NCBI GenBank assembly: GCA_949292185.1 | Contig: CASEYP010000020.1 | Location: forward strand, 83,515-147,514 | Direction: 5' to 3' | DNA length: 64,000 nt | From: an uncultured bacterium | GTDB taxonomy: Bacteria > Cyanobacteriota > Vampirovibrionia > Gastranaerophilales > Gastranaerophilaceae | Shown: positions 8,974 to 18,535 of the stretch, piece by piece | Numbering within the stretch: the stretch's first letter is position 1 | How the letters are laid out: each line of letters begins with the position of its first letter | The notes under the pieces: model-generated | Seen by the model: only the letters and a program-made list of their open reading frames with translations | The model's database searches: none | What the model was told of the DNA's origin: nothing | Made by a program: the position numbers and the translations under genes

Positions 8974-10182
8974 ATGATGTTTAAAGAAATTTTTGAAAAT
9001 CTCAGTAGTCCTATATTGTATTATGTTGATAAATCCGGGAATTCTATATTTAGAAATTATAGCATTACGGGTTTAACAGGTTGTTTATATAAAACTACAA
9101 TACCAAAGGCTAATGCCGGTAAAGCATTGGAATATAGGTTTATGTTGGACGGGTATTTAAAATTAGCTTATATTCTTATACCTGTTATTTTATATGTTAT
9201 TTTTATCCATGTGAAATTTTCATTTTTCGGTTTGTTATTTTTTGAACTTTTATGGTTATTGTTGGTAAATGCTTGCAGGCTTTATTGTGCTTCTTTGTAT
9301 AGAGATTTTCTGGTTCATACATTTGGGAAATTTGAATATGTTAAGTTTAATCCTAATATTCCACAACAGAAAAAAGATGAGTTTGCATCATTCTTTAGGT
9401 CAAAAATAATTATTATCGGAATTGTTGTTTTATTATTTTTCCTTCCTGCATTTGTAATGCAATATACTATGAAGTTAACTCTTAATGCAAAACGTAATTT
9501 TGCTCAAATGGTTAAACTTGCAGATGTGTATTTTTTAATTTATCCAAAATCTCAGAAAATATATGATATGCGAGCTTATGCAAAAGCTATGCAAAGAGAT
9601 TATAAAGGTTCATTAAGTGATTATAAAAAAGTGCTGGATTTGTCAGGAAGTAATTTTGGCAAACAAGATTATGTAAGGTTTGCAAACCTTTTATTTATGC
9701 AAAAGAAAGTGACAACCCCAACTGATGCTGTTGATGTATTTAATGAATATGTTACTAAAAAGGATTTATCAGTATTGGAAAATTCACAAATGTTGTGGAT
9801 TAAATCTATATTTAAGGTTGAAAATAATATTCCGGAAGGCATTATACAAGAATATAATGATTTGATCGATTCATTGGATTCAAAAGATACAGATAATCAG
9901 TTTTATATTTCGTCTGATAAAGCATATATTTTATATTTAATGGGAGAATATGCTTCAGCTTTAGAAACTTATAATATTTTGATTTCCTATGCTCAAAGTA
10001 ATTCCGAAAAATATGCAAAACAATTGAAGTCTTTGTACGCCGAAAGAGGTTTTACAAAACAACGTATGGGAGATAATGCAGGTGCATCATTAGATTTTGC
10101 AATGTCGCAAATTCCTACTGCTGAGATATCAAGTTATGAACCTTCATATACAAATCAAGAATTTGTAGTGGATAAATTTTAA
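8974..10182 (+). CDS. Membrane protein with TPR-like repeats
   Basis: This 402-residue protein has two hydrophobic segments near 65-105, a third near 145-168, and a long C-terminal part with TPR-like helix pairs (YSGSLSDYKKVLDL-type and MGEYASALETYNILI). It is probably anchored in the inner membrane with the repeats on one face as a protein-binding scaffold. There is no ribosome site. A TATAAT at 8961-8966 lies seven bases before the ATG, so the mRNA may be leaderless. It overlaps the convergent tmk gene by four bases. Confidence 0.7.
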   Translation: MMFKEIFENLSSPILYYVDKSGNSIFRNYSITGLTGCLYKTTIPKANAGKALEYRFMLDGYLKLAYILIPVILYVIFIHVKFSFFGLLFFELLWLLLVNACRLYCASLYRDFLVHTFGKFEYVKFNPNIPQQKKDEFASFFRSKIIIIGIVVLLFFLPAFVMQYTMKLTLNAKRNFAQMVKLADVYFLIYPKSQKIYDMRAYAKAMQRDYKGSLSDYKKVLDLSGSNFGKQDYVRFANLLFMQKKVTTPTDAVDVFNEYVTKKDLSVLENSQMLWIKSIFKVENNIPEGIIQEYNDLIDSLDSKDTDNQFYISSDKAYILYLMGEYASALETYNILISYAQSNSEKYAKQLKSLYAERGFTKQRMGDNAGASLDFAMSQIPTAEISSYEPSYTNQEFVVDKF

Positions 10183-10793
10183 TTTATATATTTATTTATA
10201 ATATCTAAGACTTGTTTATGAACATCCTCAATGGACTTTGTAGAATCAACAACTTTTATTCTATCAGGTTCTTGTTTCGCAAGTTCTAAATATCCGTTCC
10301 TTACTCTGTTAAAAAATTCTATTCCGGAACTTTCCATTCTATCTTTATGGCTTCCAACTCTTTTCATCGAAGTTTCAATATCAACATCAAAAACCAAAGT
10401 TAAATCCGGTTGTTTGCCTCCTGTTGCAAGGTTATTAAGAGTTTTGATTTGTTCAATATCCAAACCTCTTCCGTAACCTTGATATGCAACTGAGCTGTCT
10501 GTATGTCTGTCACAAAGAACAATTTTACCTTGTTTGATTGCAGGATTTACGATAACATCTACGTTTTGAGCTCTGTCAGCTAAAAATAGAAAAGATTCAC
10601 ACCTATTTGAAACTTCTCCATCATAATTTAGCAGAATTTCTCTTATTTTTTCACCTAACCCTTTGCCTCCTGGTTCTCTTGTTAAAACCACATCAAAATG
10701 TTTTTTAGTGAGATAATCTTTTAATAAATTGAGCTGTGTAGTCTTTCCACAACCGTCAGCACCTTCAAATGTTATAAATAAACCTTTTTGCAT
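10179..10793 (-). CDS. tmk: Thymidylate kinase
   Basis: It phosphorylates dTMP to dTDP. The 204-residue protein has the P-loop EGADGCGKTT (residues 10-19), the DRHTDSSVAYQGYGRG nucleotide-binding segment and TREPGG near 38-43. A GAGG ribosome site precedes the ATG. It overlaps the convergent TPR membrane gene by four bases. The rnpB terminator lies just upstream, so tmk must have its own promoter or depend on readthrough. Confidence 0.95.
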   Translation of the reverse strand: MQKGLFITFEGADGCGKTTQLNLLKDYLTKKHFDVVLTREPGGKGLGEKIREILLNYDGEVSNRCESFLFLADRAQNVDVIVNPAIKQGKIVLCDRHTDSSVAYQGYGRGLDIEQIKTLNNLATGGKQPDLTLVFDVDIETSMKRVGSHKDRMESSGIEFFNRVRNGYLELAKQEPDRIKVVDSTKSIEDVHKQVLDIINKYIN

Positions 10794-10828
10794 ACAAACC
10801 TCTTTTTGCCAAGTTTTATTATAACTTA

Positions 10829-10865
10829 AAAAAACGAACTTATGAAAATCATAAATTCGTTTTTA
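10829..10865 (-). terminator. Terminator of rnpB
   Basis: Read on the minus strand, a long inverted repeat (AAAACGAA..TTATGA with TCATAA..TTCGTTTT) is followed by seven T. It lies just after the 3' end of the RNase P RNA. Confidence 0.8.
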
Positions 10866-10866
10866 A

Positions 10867-11213
10867 AAAAAAGCAGTCCGTAAGCCGTGTTCTGTTTATA
10901 GATAATCATCTGTCTGGTATTAGGATTGCTCCTAATCTCTAGCGATTTTTCTGAAGATGGCGAACAACCTTAACCTTCAATTCAATCTTGCATCCGACTG
11001 GGGTTTACCTAGCTGATACCTTCCGATATCACTGGTGAAGCTCTTAACTCACCGTTGCACCATCGCCCGTAGTATAAAACCCGTTGGCAGTCTACATTTC
11101 TGTGGCACTATCCGCCGATTCACATCGCCCGGAGTTTCTCCGGCAGCCTGTTCTTGGATGCACGGACTTTCCTCACTTGAATGTTACTTCAAGCGCGATT
11201 ATCCGACTGCTTT
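10867..11213 (-). ncRNA. rnpB: RNase P RNA, bacterial type A
   Basis: This is the catalytic RNA that matures tRNA 5' ends. Read on the minus strand, the 5' AAAGCAGTC and 3' GACTGCTTT form helix P1. The universally conserved GAGGAAAGTCC block lies at 11174-11164, and the 3' segment CAGAACACGGCTTACGGACTG matches the usual end of the molecule. The length of about 347 nt is normal. Its P1 begins within the stop codon of the pseudopilin gene, so the promoter must lie inside that gene or the RNA is processed from a joint transcript. Confidence 0.95.
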
Positions 11214-11880
11214 AGTCATCTGTTAAACTCTTGTTGACTTTGACAGCTTCAATTGCCCATTTGTCTCCAGAGTCAATTTGGACTTTTCCGGTACCATATA
11301 TTTTCATACGGAATCTGTCAAAACCTGTTTTTCTGCTAGTACAATTTCCGTCTGTACCGCTTTTAAATTCACCTGAATAAGAGTGTCCGTTACTGCAGTT
11401 TGGCTCATCACTACCGTTTACGTCTACTGTCAAATATGTAAAACCGCCATCAGTTCCGGTTGTTGTGAAGTTTGTACTTGTAAATACCCAGTCCATACCG
11501 TCATCTGTGTTAAATACGGTTCCTGCACCTACGGCATCTTTACCAAGTTTGTCTAAAAACAATGTTCTGAATTTTGTATTTTGGTCGCCTCCGTTTATGT
11601 ATGCTTCACCCCATTTTAGACAGTTAGCAGTACCAGCTCCGTCATCAAATCCGACCTTTTTATCTGTTATTGAAGATGTTTTATCAGGATAACAAGCTTC
11701 ATCATTTATTAGTTCACTGACAATTGTTTGTACTGTGTAATATGCCCTTTTTGCCATAATCGTATTTTGGTTTGGTATTAAGTTGAATATAACAGGCATT
11801 AATATCGCACAAAGAATACCAACAACTCCAAGAGCAACTAACAATTCTGTCAGTGTGAACGCATTATTTAATCTTTTCAT
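11212..11880 (-). CDS. Type IV pilin-like / pseudopilin protein
   Basis: This 222-residue protein has a class III prepilin leader: a basic seven-residue leader, predicted cleavage A7-F8, the conserved Glu at +5 (E12), and a hydrophobic helix LLVALGVVGILCAILMPVIF. The exposed C-terminal domain has six cysteines and is rich in G, T and D, like minor pilins or type II secretion pseudopilins. It is probably assembled by a prepilin peptidase and a pilus or secretion machine encoded elsewhere. A GAGGAT site precedes the ATG. The TAA stop touches the first bases of rnpB. Confidence 0.85.
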   Translation of the reverse strand: MKRLNNAFTLTELLVALGVVGILCAILMPVIFNLIPNQNTIMAKRAYYTVQTIVSELINDEACYPDKTSSITDKKVGFDDGAGTANCLKWGEAYINGGDQNTKFRTLFLDKLGKDAVGAGTVFNTDDGMDWVFTSTNFTTTGTDGGFTYLTVDVNGSDEPNCSNGHSYSGEFKSGTDGNCTSRKTGFDRFRMKIYGTGKVQIDSGDKWAIEAVKVNKSLTDD

Positions 11881-12149
11881 CTCAAAATCCTCAACTCTAT
11901 AAACACAGTATATTCTTAATTATACCATAGGTTCTTGTAATTTTCAACATAATGTGTTATTATGGTAGTAGTAGCAGTTTAAATAAGAGGTTCTATAATA
12001 TTGCGGATTGTAAAAATTTTGTTCACATGGTAGCAAAATAATCCGTTCAGATGAGTTAATAACATATCGCACATTCTATAATGTGTATGGAAAAATTAAA
12101 CACGGATATTTGGATAAATCATTCCAAAAAGTAGTAAAGGTTAGAAACT

Positions 12150-12554
12150 ATGGTCGATAACAGATCTGCCGGTTTCTTTGGTATAGGTGGCTCTTTTAAT
12201 TTTAAGAGTGGTGATATATCAGGAACGGCGGCAAAATTATCAGATGATAAAATGGGACAAGGCGGCGAGTATTTTTCACAAAGACACGCTGAAGAAGAGC
12301 CTGCTCCTCAAACTAATCAATATATGGATCAAAGTGCTGTATTAAGAGCTACTTTGAATTCTCTTGCTATGATGAATGTTGCGAATGTTTTGAATGCTAA
12401 AAAGCGTAAACCTGTTGTTGATGAAGAAGAAAAAATTGCGGATGATTTAAAGGAATTGTTAAGAATTAAAAAGCAACAAAATCAGTCTAAGCAAAATCAA
12501 CAGCAAAATCAGGATAATGATCAAGAAAATCCTGTATTCGAAGATGATGAATAA
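12150..12554 (+). CDS. Hypothetical protein with glutamine/asparagine-rich tail
   Basis: This 134-residue soluble protein has a glycine/phenylalanine-rich N-terminus (FFGIGGSFNF), a helical middle (VLRATLNSLAMMNVANVLNAKK) and a low-complexity C-terminus rich in Q, N and D. There is no signal peptide or known domain. An AAAGG site precedes the ATG. Two TATAAT boxes lie upstream (about 11993 and 12077-12082). Function unknown. Confidence 0.6.
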   Translation: MVDNRSAGFFGIGGSFNFKSGDISGTAAKLSDDKMGQGGEYFSQRHAEEEPAPQTNQYMDQSAVLRATLNSLAMMNVANVLNAKKRKPVVDEEEKIADDLKELLRIKKQQNQSKQNQQQNQDNDQENPVFEDDE

Positions 12555-12668
12555 GTTTTGAGTTTAGATTTTTTCTTTTTATGTAAATTCCTTAATTTGG
12601 ACTATTGAACTTTGTCGGTTTGTGTAGTTTAATGTGTTTAGGTCAGATTTACTTAGGAATAGTTGCTT

Positions 12669-13622
12669 ATGTTAGAAATTACAAAGACACAGGAAAATGG
12701 CTCCTTGCAAAAATTGAATTTGAATGAAGCTGTTTCAGGTTCCTGGTTTAATCTGATTAATCCGACACATGAAGAAATTCAACAAGTGTCTTTGGTTTTA
12801 GGATTGGATGAAAGTTTTTTAAATAACTCATTAGACGCGGATGAGTTATCACGTATGGATTTTGAGGACGGTAATTTGCTTGTCATCACTAACGTTCCTG
12901 TTATGGATGATGAGGGTAATTTTGATACTTTGCCGTTAGGTTTAATTTTTACTCCTGAAAGCTTTATTACGGTTTGTTCTCACGAAAATAAGATTATTAA
13001 TTCGTTTAATGAAGATACTGCAAAATTCTTTGATACTCGTCATAAAGCGAATTTTATGCTTAACATTTTGTTTAGAGCTGCAAAATTTTATTTGAGGTAC
13101 TTAAATATAATAAATAAGCAAACTGAAAACATTGAAGATTCTTTGAAAAAGACAACAAACAATAAGGCTTTATTTCAGTTGATGGAAATTCAGAAATCTT
13201 TGGTATATTTTACAACAGCATTAAAAGATAATCAGCTTGTGTTGCAAAAGTTGTTGAGAATGGTTAATACTCCGGCATTACAGACAATTTTAAAGTTTAC
13301 GGAAGACGATATTGATATGTTGGAAGATGTAATCATTGAAAACAAACAGGCTGCAGAGATGGTTGAAATGCACAGAACAATTCTTGAAAGTATGATGGAT
13401 TGTATGGCTTCAATTATTAATAACAACTTGAACCTTGTTATGAAATTTTTGGCTGCAATTACGATTATCATGTCTATACCTACTGTAATAGGTAGTTTCT
13501 GGGGAATGAATGTTCCTGTACCGTTTAGTCATACTCATTACGGATTTTCGATTGTAATATTAATTTCTGTTTTTGCTACTTGTATTGTGGCAATATTCTT
13601 TAATAGAAAAGGTATGTTCTAA
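12669..13622 (+). CDS. corA: CorA family divalent cation transporter
   Basis: It is likely a Mg2+/Co2+ channel. After a ~250-residue cytoplasmic domain with a long helical stalk come two C-terminal membrane helices. The first ends in the signature GMN (WGMNVP, about 279-281), and the second is followed by a short basic end (FNRKGMF). I chose the ATG at 12669 because AGGA at 12655-12658 is better spaced for it than for the in-frame TTG at 12663. The downstream transporter gene follows after three bases. Confidence 0.9.
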   Translation: MLEITKTQENGSLQKLNLNEAVSGSWFNLINPTHEEIQQVSLVLGLDESFLNNSLDADELSRMDFEDGNLLVITNVPVMDDEGNFDTLPLGLIFTPESFITVCSHENKIINSFNEDTAKFFDTRHKANFMLNILFRAAKFYLRYLNIINKQTENIEDSLKKTTNNKALFQLMEIQKSLVYFTTALKDNQLVLQKLLRMVNTPALQTILKFTEDDIDMLEDVIIENKQAAEMVEMHRTILESMMDCMASIINNNLNLVMKFLAAITIIMSIPTVIGSFWGMNVPVPFSHTHYGFSIVILISVFATCIVAIFFNRKGMF

Positions 13623-13625
13623 TTT

Positions 13626-14477
13626 ATGTTACTTTCTATTGGCGCATTGTTGGCTAGGATTTTGTCTAATCCTATGGCAAATGTTTTGCAAAAAAAGTTG
13701 TCGCAGGATAATTCTGCTATTTTAATTAACTTGTATTCATATTTGTTTTTGAGTTTGTTTTGTACTTACCCGGCATTGCAAAACAATTGGCATTATGGAT
13801 TAAATTATTGGGGGTATGTCGCTTTAGCAGGAATTTTATGCACTTTGGGATCTATTTGCTTAATAAAAGCTTTGCAGTGTGGTGAAATGTCCTTGTTAGG
13901 GCCTATAAATTCTTATAAATGTATAGTGGGATTGGTTTTAGGGTTTGTAATGTTGGGCGAAATACCTTCTGTTGCGGGACTTTTGGGTGTAATTTTGATA
14001 ATATTTGGCAGTCGGTTTATTTTTGATACCGTTGCTGAGGGGTTTACATTCAAGCTATTTAAGCGAAAAGACGTACTTTTAAGATTTTGTGCATTAATTT
14101 TTAGCGGGTGCGAAGCTGTCGTTTTAAAAAAGATTATTTTGATGTCTTCCGTTATGGAAAGTTTTATTTTATGGTGCTTTTCGGGATTTGTTTTTACATT
14201 AGTATTGTTATTTTTGTATCGGGTAAAATTTAGGGTCTTTAATAAAAAAGATTTTGGTGGATGCTTTGGTATTGCATTATGTTTAGGGGTTATGCAATTA
14301 TCTACAAATATTGTTTTTGAGCATTTGAATGTTGGTTTATCATTGGCATTGTTTCAATTATCAAGTGTTGTGGCTGTAATTTTTGGGTATAAAGTTTTTC
14401 ATGAAGCAAATATTTGGAAAAAACTTTTAGGTTCTGCAATTATGATTTTGGGCAGTTGTTTTATTTTGATAAAATAG
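13626..14477 (+). CDS. EamA/DMT family transporter
   Basis: This 283-residue integral membrane protein has about ten hydrophobic helices in two similar halves, as in drug/metabolite transporters. Each half ends with the typical LLGVILIIFGSRFI or LLGSAIMILGSCFIL helix. The substrate cannot be read from the sequence. It starts three bases after corA and is probably in the same operon. It ends exactly where the convergent cysteine-cluster gene ends, with no terminator between them. Confidence 0.85.
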   Translation: MLLSIGALLARILSNPMANVLQKKLSQDNSAILINLYSYLFLSLFCTYPALQNNWHYGLNYWGYVALAGILCTLGSICLIKALQCGEMSLLGPINSYKCIVGLVLGFVMLGEIPSVAGLLGVILIIFGSRFIFDTVAEGFTFKLFKRKDVLLRFCALIFSGCEAVVLKKIILMSSVMESFILWCFSGFVFTLVLLFLYRVKFRVFNKKDFGGCFGIALCLGVMQLSTNIVFEHLNVGLSLALFQLSSVVAVIFGYKVFHEANIWKKLLGSAIMILGSCFILIK

Positions 14478-14867
14478 TTATTTAAGATAGTCTTTGAAAT
14501 TTTTTATATGAACTGTATATCCGCAGCCTTCGTGGAGTTTCCCTGGGTAGGAAATTCTTTTGGCAGGGTATTTTCTGCACATTCTTGGACGGTGTTTATA
14601 GTCTGAGCATAGACCTTCCGGGGTAACAAGTTTGCAAGCAAATATTAAGTTGCCTTGTTCATCTTTGCCTTTTATATAAAATCTTTTGTAGGTGGGGAAT
14701 ATGGTTTGCATTATTTTGAATTCTTTTTCGGTGTAGGTGTCAACGCTGTACATATAATTGCAGCATTTGCCGCATTTTTTACATTCCCCAGTTATTTCGT
14801 AGGTTAAGTGTTCCGGAACAAAATATGATAATGCTTCATAAATTATTGATTTTATAAGGTCTAGCAT
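14478..14867 (-). CDS. YkgJ family cysteine cluster protein
   Basis: This 129-residue protein has the CxxCxxCC signature at C29, C32, C35 and C36 (ECKKCGKCC). Further cysteines follow in CKLV, LCSDY and MCRKYP, and one more near residue 115. The pattern defines the UPF0153/YkgJ family, which probably binds zinc or an Fe-S cluster. No biochemical role is established. There is no clear ribosome site. Confidence 0.85.
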   Translation of the reverse strand: MLDLIKSIIYEALSYFVPEHLTYEITGECKKCGKCCNYMYSVDTYTEKEFKIMQTIFPTYKRFYIKGKDEQGNLIFACKLVTPEGLCSDYKHRPRMCRKYPAKRISYPGKLHEGCGYTVHIKNFKDYLK

Positions 14868-14933
14868 TCTATAAATCTATTACAAAAATACATAAAACAA
14901 AATAACATAATTTTATAATAGTTAACTTTGTTG

Positions 14934-14939
14934 TATAAT
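14934..14939 (+). promoter_or_regulatory. -10 box directly upstream of the MCE gene
   Basis: TATAAT sits seven bases before the ATG at 14947, and no ribosome site is present between. The -35 region is poor. The arrangement suggests a leaderless transcript. Confidence 0.4.
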
Positions 14940-14946
14940 ATTGACT

Positions 14947-15567
14947 ATGAAAGTTTTTGGTAATATCAGAGTATATGCGTGGATTGAGTTTGTTATATGG
15001 CTCTTTATTGTTGCATTTATTGTTTTAGGGTTCAGATATTATCATTACCAAAATCAAAAACAGTATAAAAATTATCAGATCTTTATGGAAGATGTAGATG
15101 GACTTATTGTTGGATCTCCGGTTAAGTTTTTGGGGGTTCAAATTGGGTATGTTAAAAAAATTCAGGTTTTATCTACAGATGTTTATATCAAATTTGTAAT
15201 TACTCAGAAAAATTTGGCATTGCCGGCAGGTTCTGTGGCAACGGTTGAAGCTTCTGGACTCGGTGGTTCTAAAGCATTAGAGATTTATCCTCCTAAAGAT
15301 AATTCAAAAACTGATAAAATTATTGTTTCTAAAGATCCGACAAGATTAAGCAAAGTTATGTGGTTGTTTGATAGTATATTCAAGGAAATCGATTCTATTG
15401 TATCAACATTGGGCCATGCTGCAGGTCAGTTTGAATTTACTTCGGAAGGTAAGATTCCAAATAATGTTGTTACTCCTGTTGAAGCAACTGAAAGTCTTAA
15501 ACAGGTTGATAAATCAGTTGAAAATATTATGGAAACCAAAAATAAATTTATGGATAATTTCAGATAA
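14947..15567 (+). CDS. MCE/MlaD domain protein
   Basis: This 206-residue protein has one N-terminal membrane helix (about 10-30) and a single MCE domain (about 40-115: FMEDVDGLIVGSPVKFLGVQIGYV..), as in the MlaD substrate-binding subunit of lipid transporters. A helical tail follows. Homologues move lipids between membranes, which suits a double-membraned cell. MlaE/MlaF partners are not adjacent. I prefer ATG 14947 to the upstream TTG. A TATAAT at 14934-14939 lies seven bases before it and there is no ribosome site, so it may be leaderless. Confidence 0.85.
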   Translation: MKVFGNIRVYAWIEFVIWLFIVAFIVLGFRYYHYQNQKQYKNYQIFMEDVDGLIVGSPVKFLGVQIGYVKKIQVLSTDVYIKFVITQKNLALPAGSVATVEASGLGGSKALEIYPPKDNSKTDKIIVSKDPTRLSKVMWLFDSIFKEIDSIVSTLGHAAGQFEFTSEGKIPNNVVTPVEATESLKQVDKSVENIMETKNKFMDNFR

Positions 15568-15585
15568 AAGTTTGGGGGAGAAAGT

Positions 15586-16236
15586 ATGAATAATGACAAG
15601 GTAAGAGTTATTAACAATCCTGTGGTACTTTTAAATCTTTGTACAATGAGGGATAAAAATACTGATAGTCAGGGGGTCAGAATTGCAACAAGAAAAATTA
15701 CAAGATGCTTGTTGTACGAAGCTGCTAAAAATCTTCCGCTTGTTGAATGTGAAGTTACTACTCCTTTAACTACATTTAAAGCTAAGACAGTTGATCCTGA
15801 TATTAATTTAATCATTTCCCCAATATTAAGAGCTGGTTTAATTTTTACTGATGAAGCTATTGATATTCTTCCGCAAGCAACAATTAGACATATCGGGATG
15901 TATAGGGATGAAAAAACTTTAAAACCAGTTTGGTATTACAACAAGGTTCCTATGGAAATTGATAATCCAGAAAAATTCTATATTTATATTACAGATCCGA
16001 TGCTTGCTACAGGTAATTCTTTACTTGCCGCTATTGATTTGTACGCAGGAAAAGGGATTCCTATTAAAAATATAAAATGTGTATGTATTATCGCTGCACC
16101 TCAGGGTATTGAAAATATTCAAAGCCACTATCCGGAGATTGAAATAATTACAGCGGCTGTGGATGATCATTTGAATGAAAAAGGTTATATAGTTCCTGGC
16201 ATGGGCGATGCTGGGGATAGAATTTTTAATACATAG
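15586..16236 (+). CDS. upp: Uracil phosphoribosyltransferase
   Basis: It salvages uracil to UMP using PRPP. The 216 residues are typical. Visible motifs are ISPILRAGL, the PRPP loop DPMLATGNSLLAAI (about 140) and the uracil-binding GDAGDRIFNT at the C-terminus. GGGGGAGA provides a strong ribosome site. It follows the MCE gene by 18 bases, and a clear terminator follows. Confidence 0.95.
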   Translation: MNNDKVRVINNPVVLLNLCTMRDKNTDSQGVRIATRKITRCLLYEAAKNLPLVECEVTTPLTTFKAKTVDPDINLIISPILRAGLIFTDEAIDILPQATIRHIGMYRDEKTLKPVWYYNKVPMEIDNPEKFYIYITDPMLATGNSLLAAIDLYAGKGIPIKNIKCVCIIAAPQGIENIQSHYPEIEIITAAVDDHLNEKGYIVPGMGDAGDRIFNT

Positions 16237-16268
16237 TATTAATTATGTAAATTTTTATTAATTTTAAT

Positions 16269-16310
16269 AGCGGCAAATGCTAAAGTTTATTTTAGCATTT
16301 GCCGTTAATT
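16269..16310 (+). terminator. Terminator after upp
   Basis: CGGCAAATGCTAAA pairs perfectly with TTTAGCATTTGCCG around a five-base loop, followed by TTAATTTTT. Confidence 0.85.
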
Positions 16311-16346
16311 TTTGTGTGTAAAAGTATATTCTATGGAGAAAATATA

Positions 16347-18521
16347 ATGTCAGGTAGTGTTAATACAGTTGATGCAGTTGAGAGTAATAATAATAATATT
16401 CAGCAAAATAGACCTAGTCAAATTGTTGTAAAAAGTGGTGAGTCTTTGTCTTCTATTGCAAAGAAATTTGGAATGTCTACTAAACAATTTATGCAATGGA
16501 CAGGTTTAAAAAAATCTCAATTAAACGCCGGACAAAAAATTAATCTTCCTAGTGCTGAAATTCCAAAAGGTAAAGGAATTCTCGCCTTGGTTAAGGCAAA
16601 TAATATGACGATGGAAGAATTTGGCAGGTTAAATAATTTGCCAAAGCCTTATAAAGATTATAAAGCAAGGGCAGGTGAAAGATTTTATGTAATCAAGCAT
16701 TCAACATCAGCTGCTGTTGGTTCTTCTCCTGCTCAAAAAAAGTCTGTTCAAAAATCTAAATCTTCAACACAAAATTCTAAAACTTCAAAACCTGTTTCTC
16801 GTAGTGCTGCAAATAAAGCAAAATGGGGTTCTTCATATTCTCCAAATGAAATTGCAACTAATTTATATCAAAAATCTTGTGATTATTATGGTGCTGTTGG
16901 CAAACCTGATTTTGATGCTTTAGTAAATGAGATTAATCCAAAAAATGTTTCTGAAGTTTGGAAAACATATAAGCAAAATCCTAAAAATGAAGATCACGAA
17001 AGTTTAATAAATACAATTACAAGCGAAGTTCGCAGTGATAAAGACAAACGTAAAGCAGCAGTGATAAAGGTTTATGATGCTGTGGCAAAAAGATATGGTA
17101 CTCCTGTATCTGTTAAAAAAGGTTTTGTTAACGAATTGAATGAGCAATTTGATTCTTGGGGTATGGTAAGTACTAAAAAATTAGATGAAACTATTAACAG
17201 AATGATGGCTTCCCCAAAAGAATTAGCAGCAAAAATGGAAAATGATATTGATAGTAAAACTTCTGCTGTTGGTAAAGAATCTTTTAATGAATTATTGGCC
17301 ATGGTAAATCCAAGAAATGCCGCACAAGTAATAAAAGCTTATGATGATTTGCATACAGGCGAATCTTTGATAAATGGAATAACAAGTGAAATTGGAAGCA
17401 GTAAGCAATCCAGAAAAAATGCGGTAATGCATATATATAATTCTTTGGCAATTCAAAAAGGTGCTAATACCTCAGCTAAAAAAGCTTTTGAGCAAGAATT
17501 AAATAGTCAGTTTAATTCTTTTGGAATGGTTGATACTGAAAATCTTGATAATATGATTAATAATTTGATTTCCAGAAAATCAAAATCTGTAAAAGTTAAA
17601 CCTTCAAAAACCTCTGCCAAATCAGGAACGACTAAGGTAAGTGGAAATAAAATTAAATTCCCTGATAATCCTGAAGCAAAAACTCCTGAACAATGGCGCA
17701 AAGGTGCAATTGCAGGTTCTTCAAATGATGCAATAGATCAATATAAGATTTTTTGTCAAAAAAATGGTATAAAATTTAATAAAGATGATTTGGATTTGGG
17801 TCCATTAAATAGAATACCGGAGCCTATTGCTAAAAATGGGAAAATTGTAGCAGGAATTTCTCCTGTTTTGAAACCAACAACAAAACCAAATGGTAAAGTT
17901 GTTATCTTAAATCCTGGCCATGGTGCGTATAATCCTAATAGTGGGGCATTTGATCCAGGTTCATTTAGTTTTATAAAAAAATCTAATGGCAAATATGCAC
18001 CTTTATTAGAAGGTGATAAAATGGTGGATTATGCAGAAAAAGCCGCGGATAAGTTGCGCTCAGAAGGTTATGCCGTTGTTATTATAACTGGACATGTAAA
18101 AACTTTTTCTCAGCAAGATAGTGTATCCAAATTGATAAATGATATTGCAAGTGGAAAACTTACAAATCAAAAATATGATAAGAAAAATATTGCTTTGATT
18201 TCACTTCACGCAGATTCTGATCCTGGAGAATCAGGAACAGGAGTTTGTTATAATCCGGGTTTTCAGGATGATACAAAACTTGCAAATACTCTAAATTCAG
18301 CTTTTCTTGAAGATAATTGGATAAAATCAGATACTCATGAACGAGTTTGGGGTAAAAATGGTATCCAAGTCCTTCGCCAAAGTGAAGGTAATCCTTCTGT
18401 TTTGGTTGAAGTTGAATATGTTAATGGTTCTAAAAGTAAAAATTTAGATTCATCGGCTTTTCAAGGCAGATTTTTGGATAAGCTAACAGTTGGATTAAAT
18501 AGATATTTCGGATTGCAATAA
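16347..18521 (+). CDS. LysM-bearing N-acetylmuramoyl-L-alanine amidase
   Basis: This protein should cleave the amide bond between muramic acid and the peptide stem. Numbered from ATG 16347 (GGAG at 16335), its 724 residues contain a LysM domain (about 25-70), a second LysM-like unit (about 75-115), a S/K/T-rich linker, two ~110-residue repeats (about 165-280 and 300-405; shared LINxITSEx..S.K..RK.AVxxxY) and a C-terminal Amidase_3 domain. The zinc and catalytic residues fit H525 (NPGHG), E555 (LEGDK), H621 (SLHAD) and E688 or E690 (VEVEYVNG). There is no signal peptide. The lysozyme gene follows 14 bases later. Confidence 0.88.
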   Translation: MSGSVNTVDAVESNNNNIQQNRPSQIVVKSGESLSSIAKKFGMSTKQFMQWTGLKKSQLNAGQKINLPSAEIPKGKGILALVKANNMTMEEFGRLNNLPKPYKDYKARAGERFYVIKHSTSAAVGSSPAQKKSVQKSKSSTQNSKTSKPVSRSAANKAKWGSSYSPNEIATNLYQKSCDYYGAVGKPDFDALVNEINPKNVSEVWKTYKQNPKNEDHESLINTITSEVRSDKDKRKAAVIKVYDAVAKRYGTPVSVKKGFVNELNEQFDSWGMVSTKKLDETINRMMASPKELAAKMENDIDSKTSAVGKESFNELLAMVNPRNAAQVIKAYDDLHTGESLINGITSEIGSSKQSRKNAVMHIYNSLAIQKGANTSAKKAFEQELNSQFNSFGMVDTENLDNMINNLISRKSKSVKVKPSKTSAKSGTTKVSGNKIKFPDNPEAKTPEQWRKGAIAGSSNDAIDQYKIFCQKNGIKFNKDDLDLGPLNRIPEPIAKNGKIVAGISPVLKPTTKPNGKVVILNPGHGAYNPNSGAFDPGSFSFIKKSNGKYAPLLEGDKMVDYAEKAADKLRSEGYAVVIITGHVKTFSQQDSVSKLINDIASGKLTNQKYDKKNIALISLHADSDPGESGTGVCYNPGFQDDTKLANTLNSAFLEDNWIKSDTHERVWGKNGIQVLRQSEGNPSVLVEVEYVNGSKSKNLDSSAFQGRFLDKLTVGLNRYFGLQ

Positions 18522-18535
18522 AGGATTTTGAAATT

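Noticed and set aside
11035..11226. Open frame of 63 codons on the plus strand
   Set aside because: It lies antisense within the RNase P RNA, whose conserved core explains the composition.
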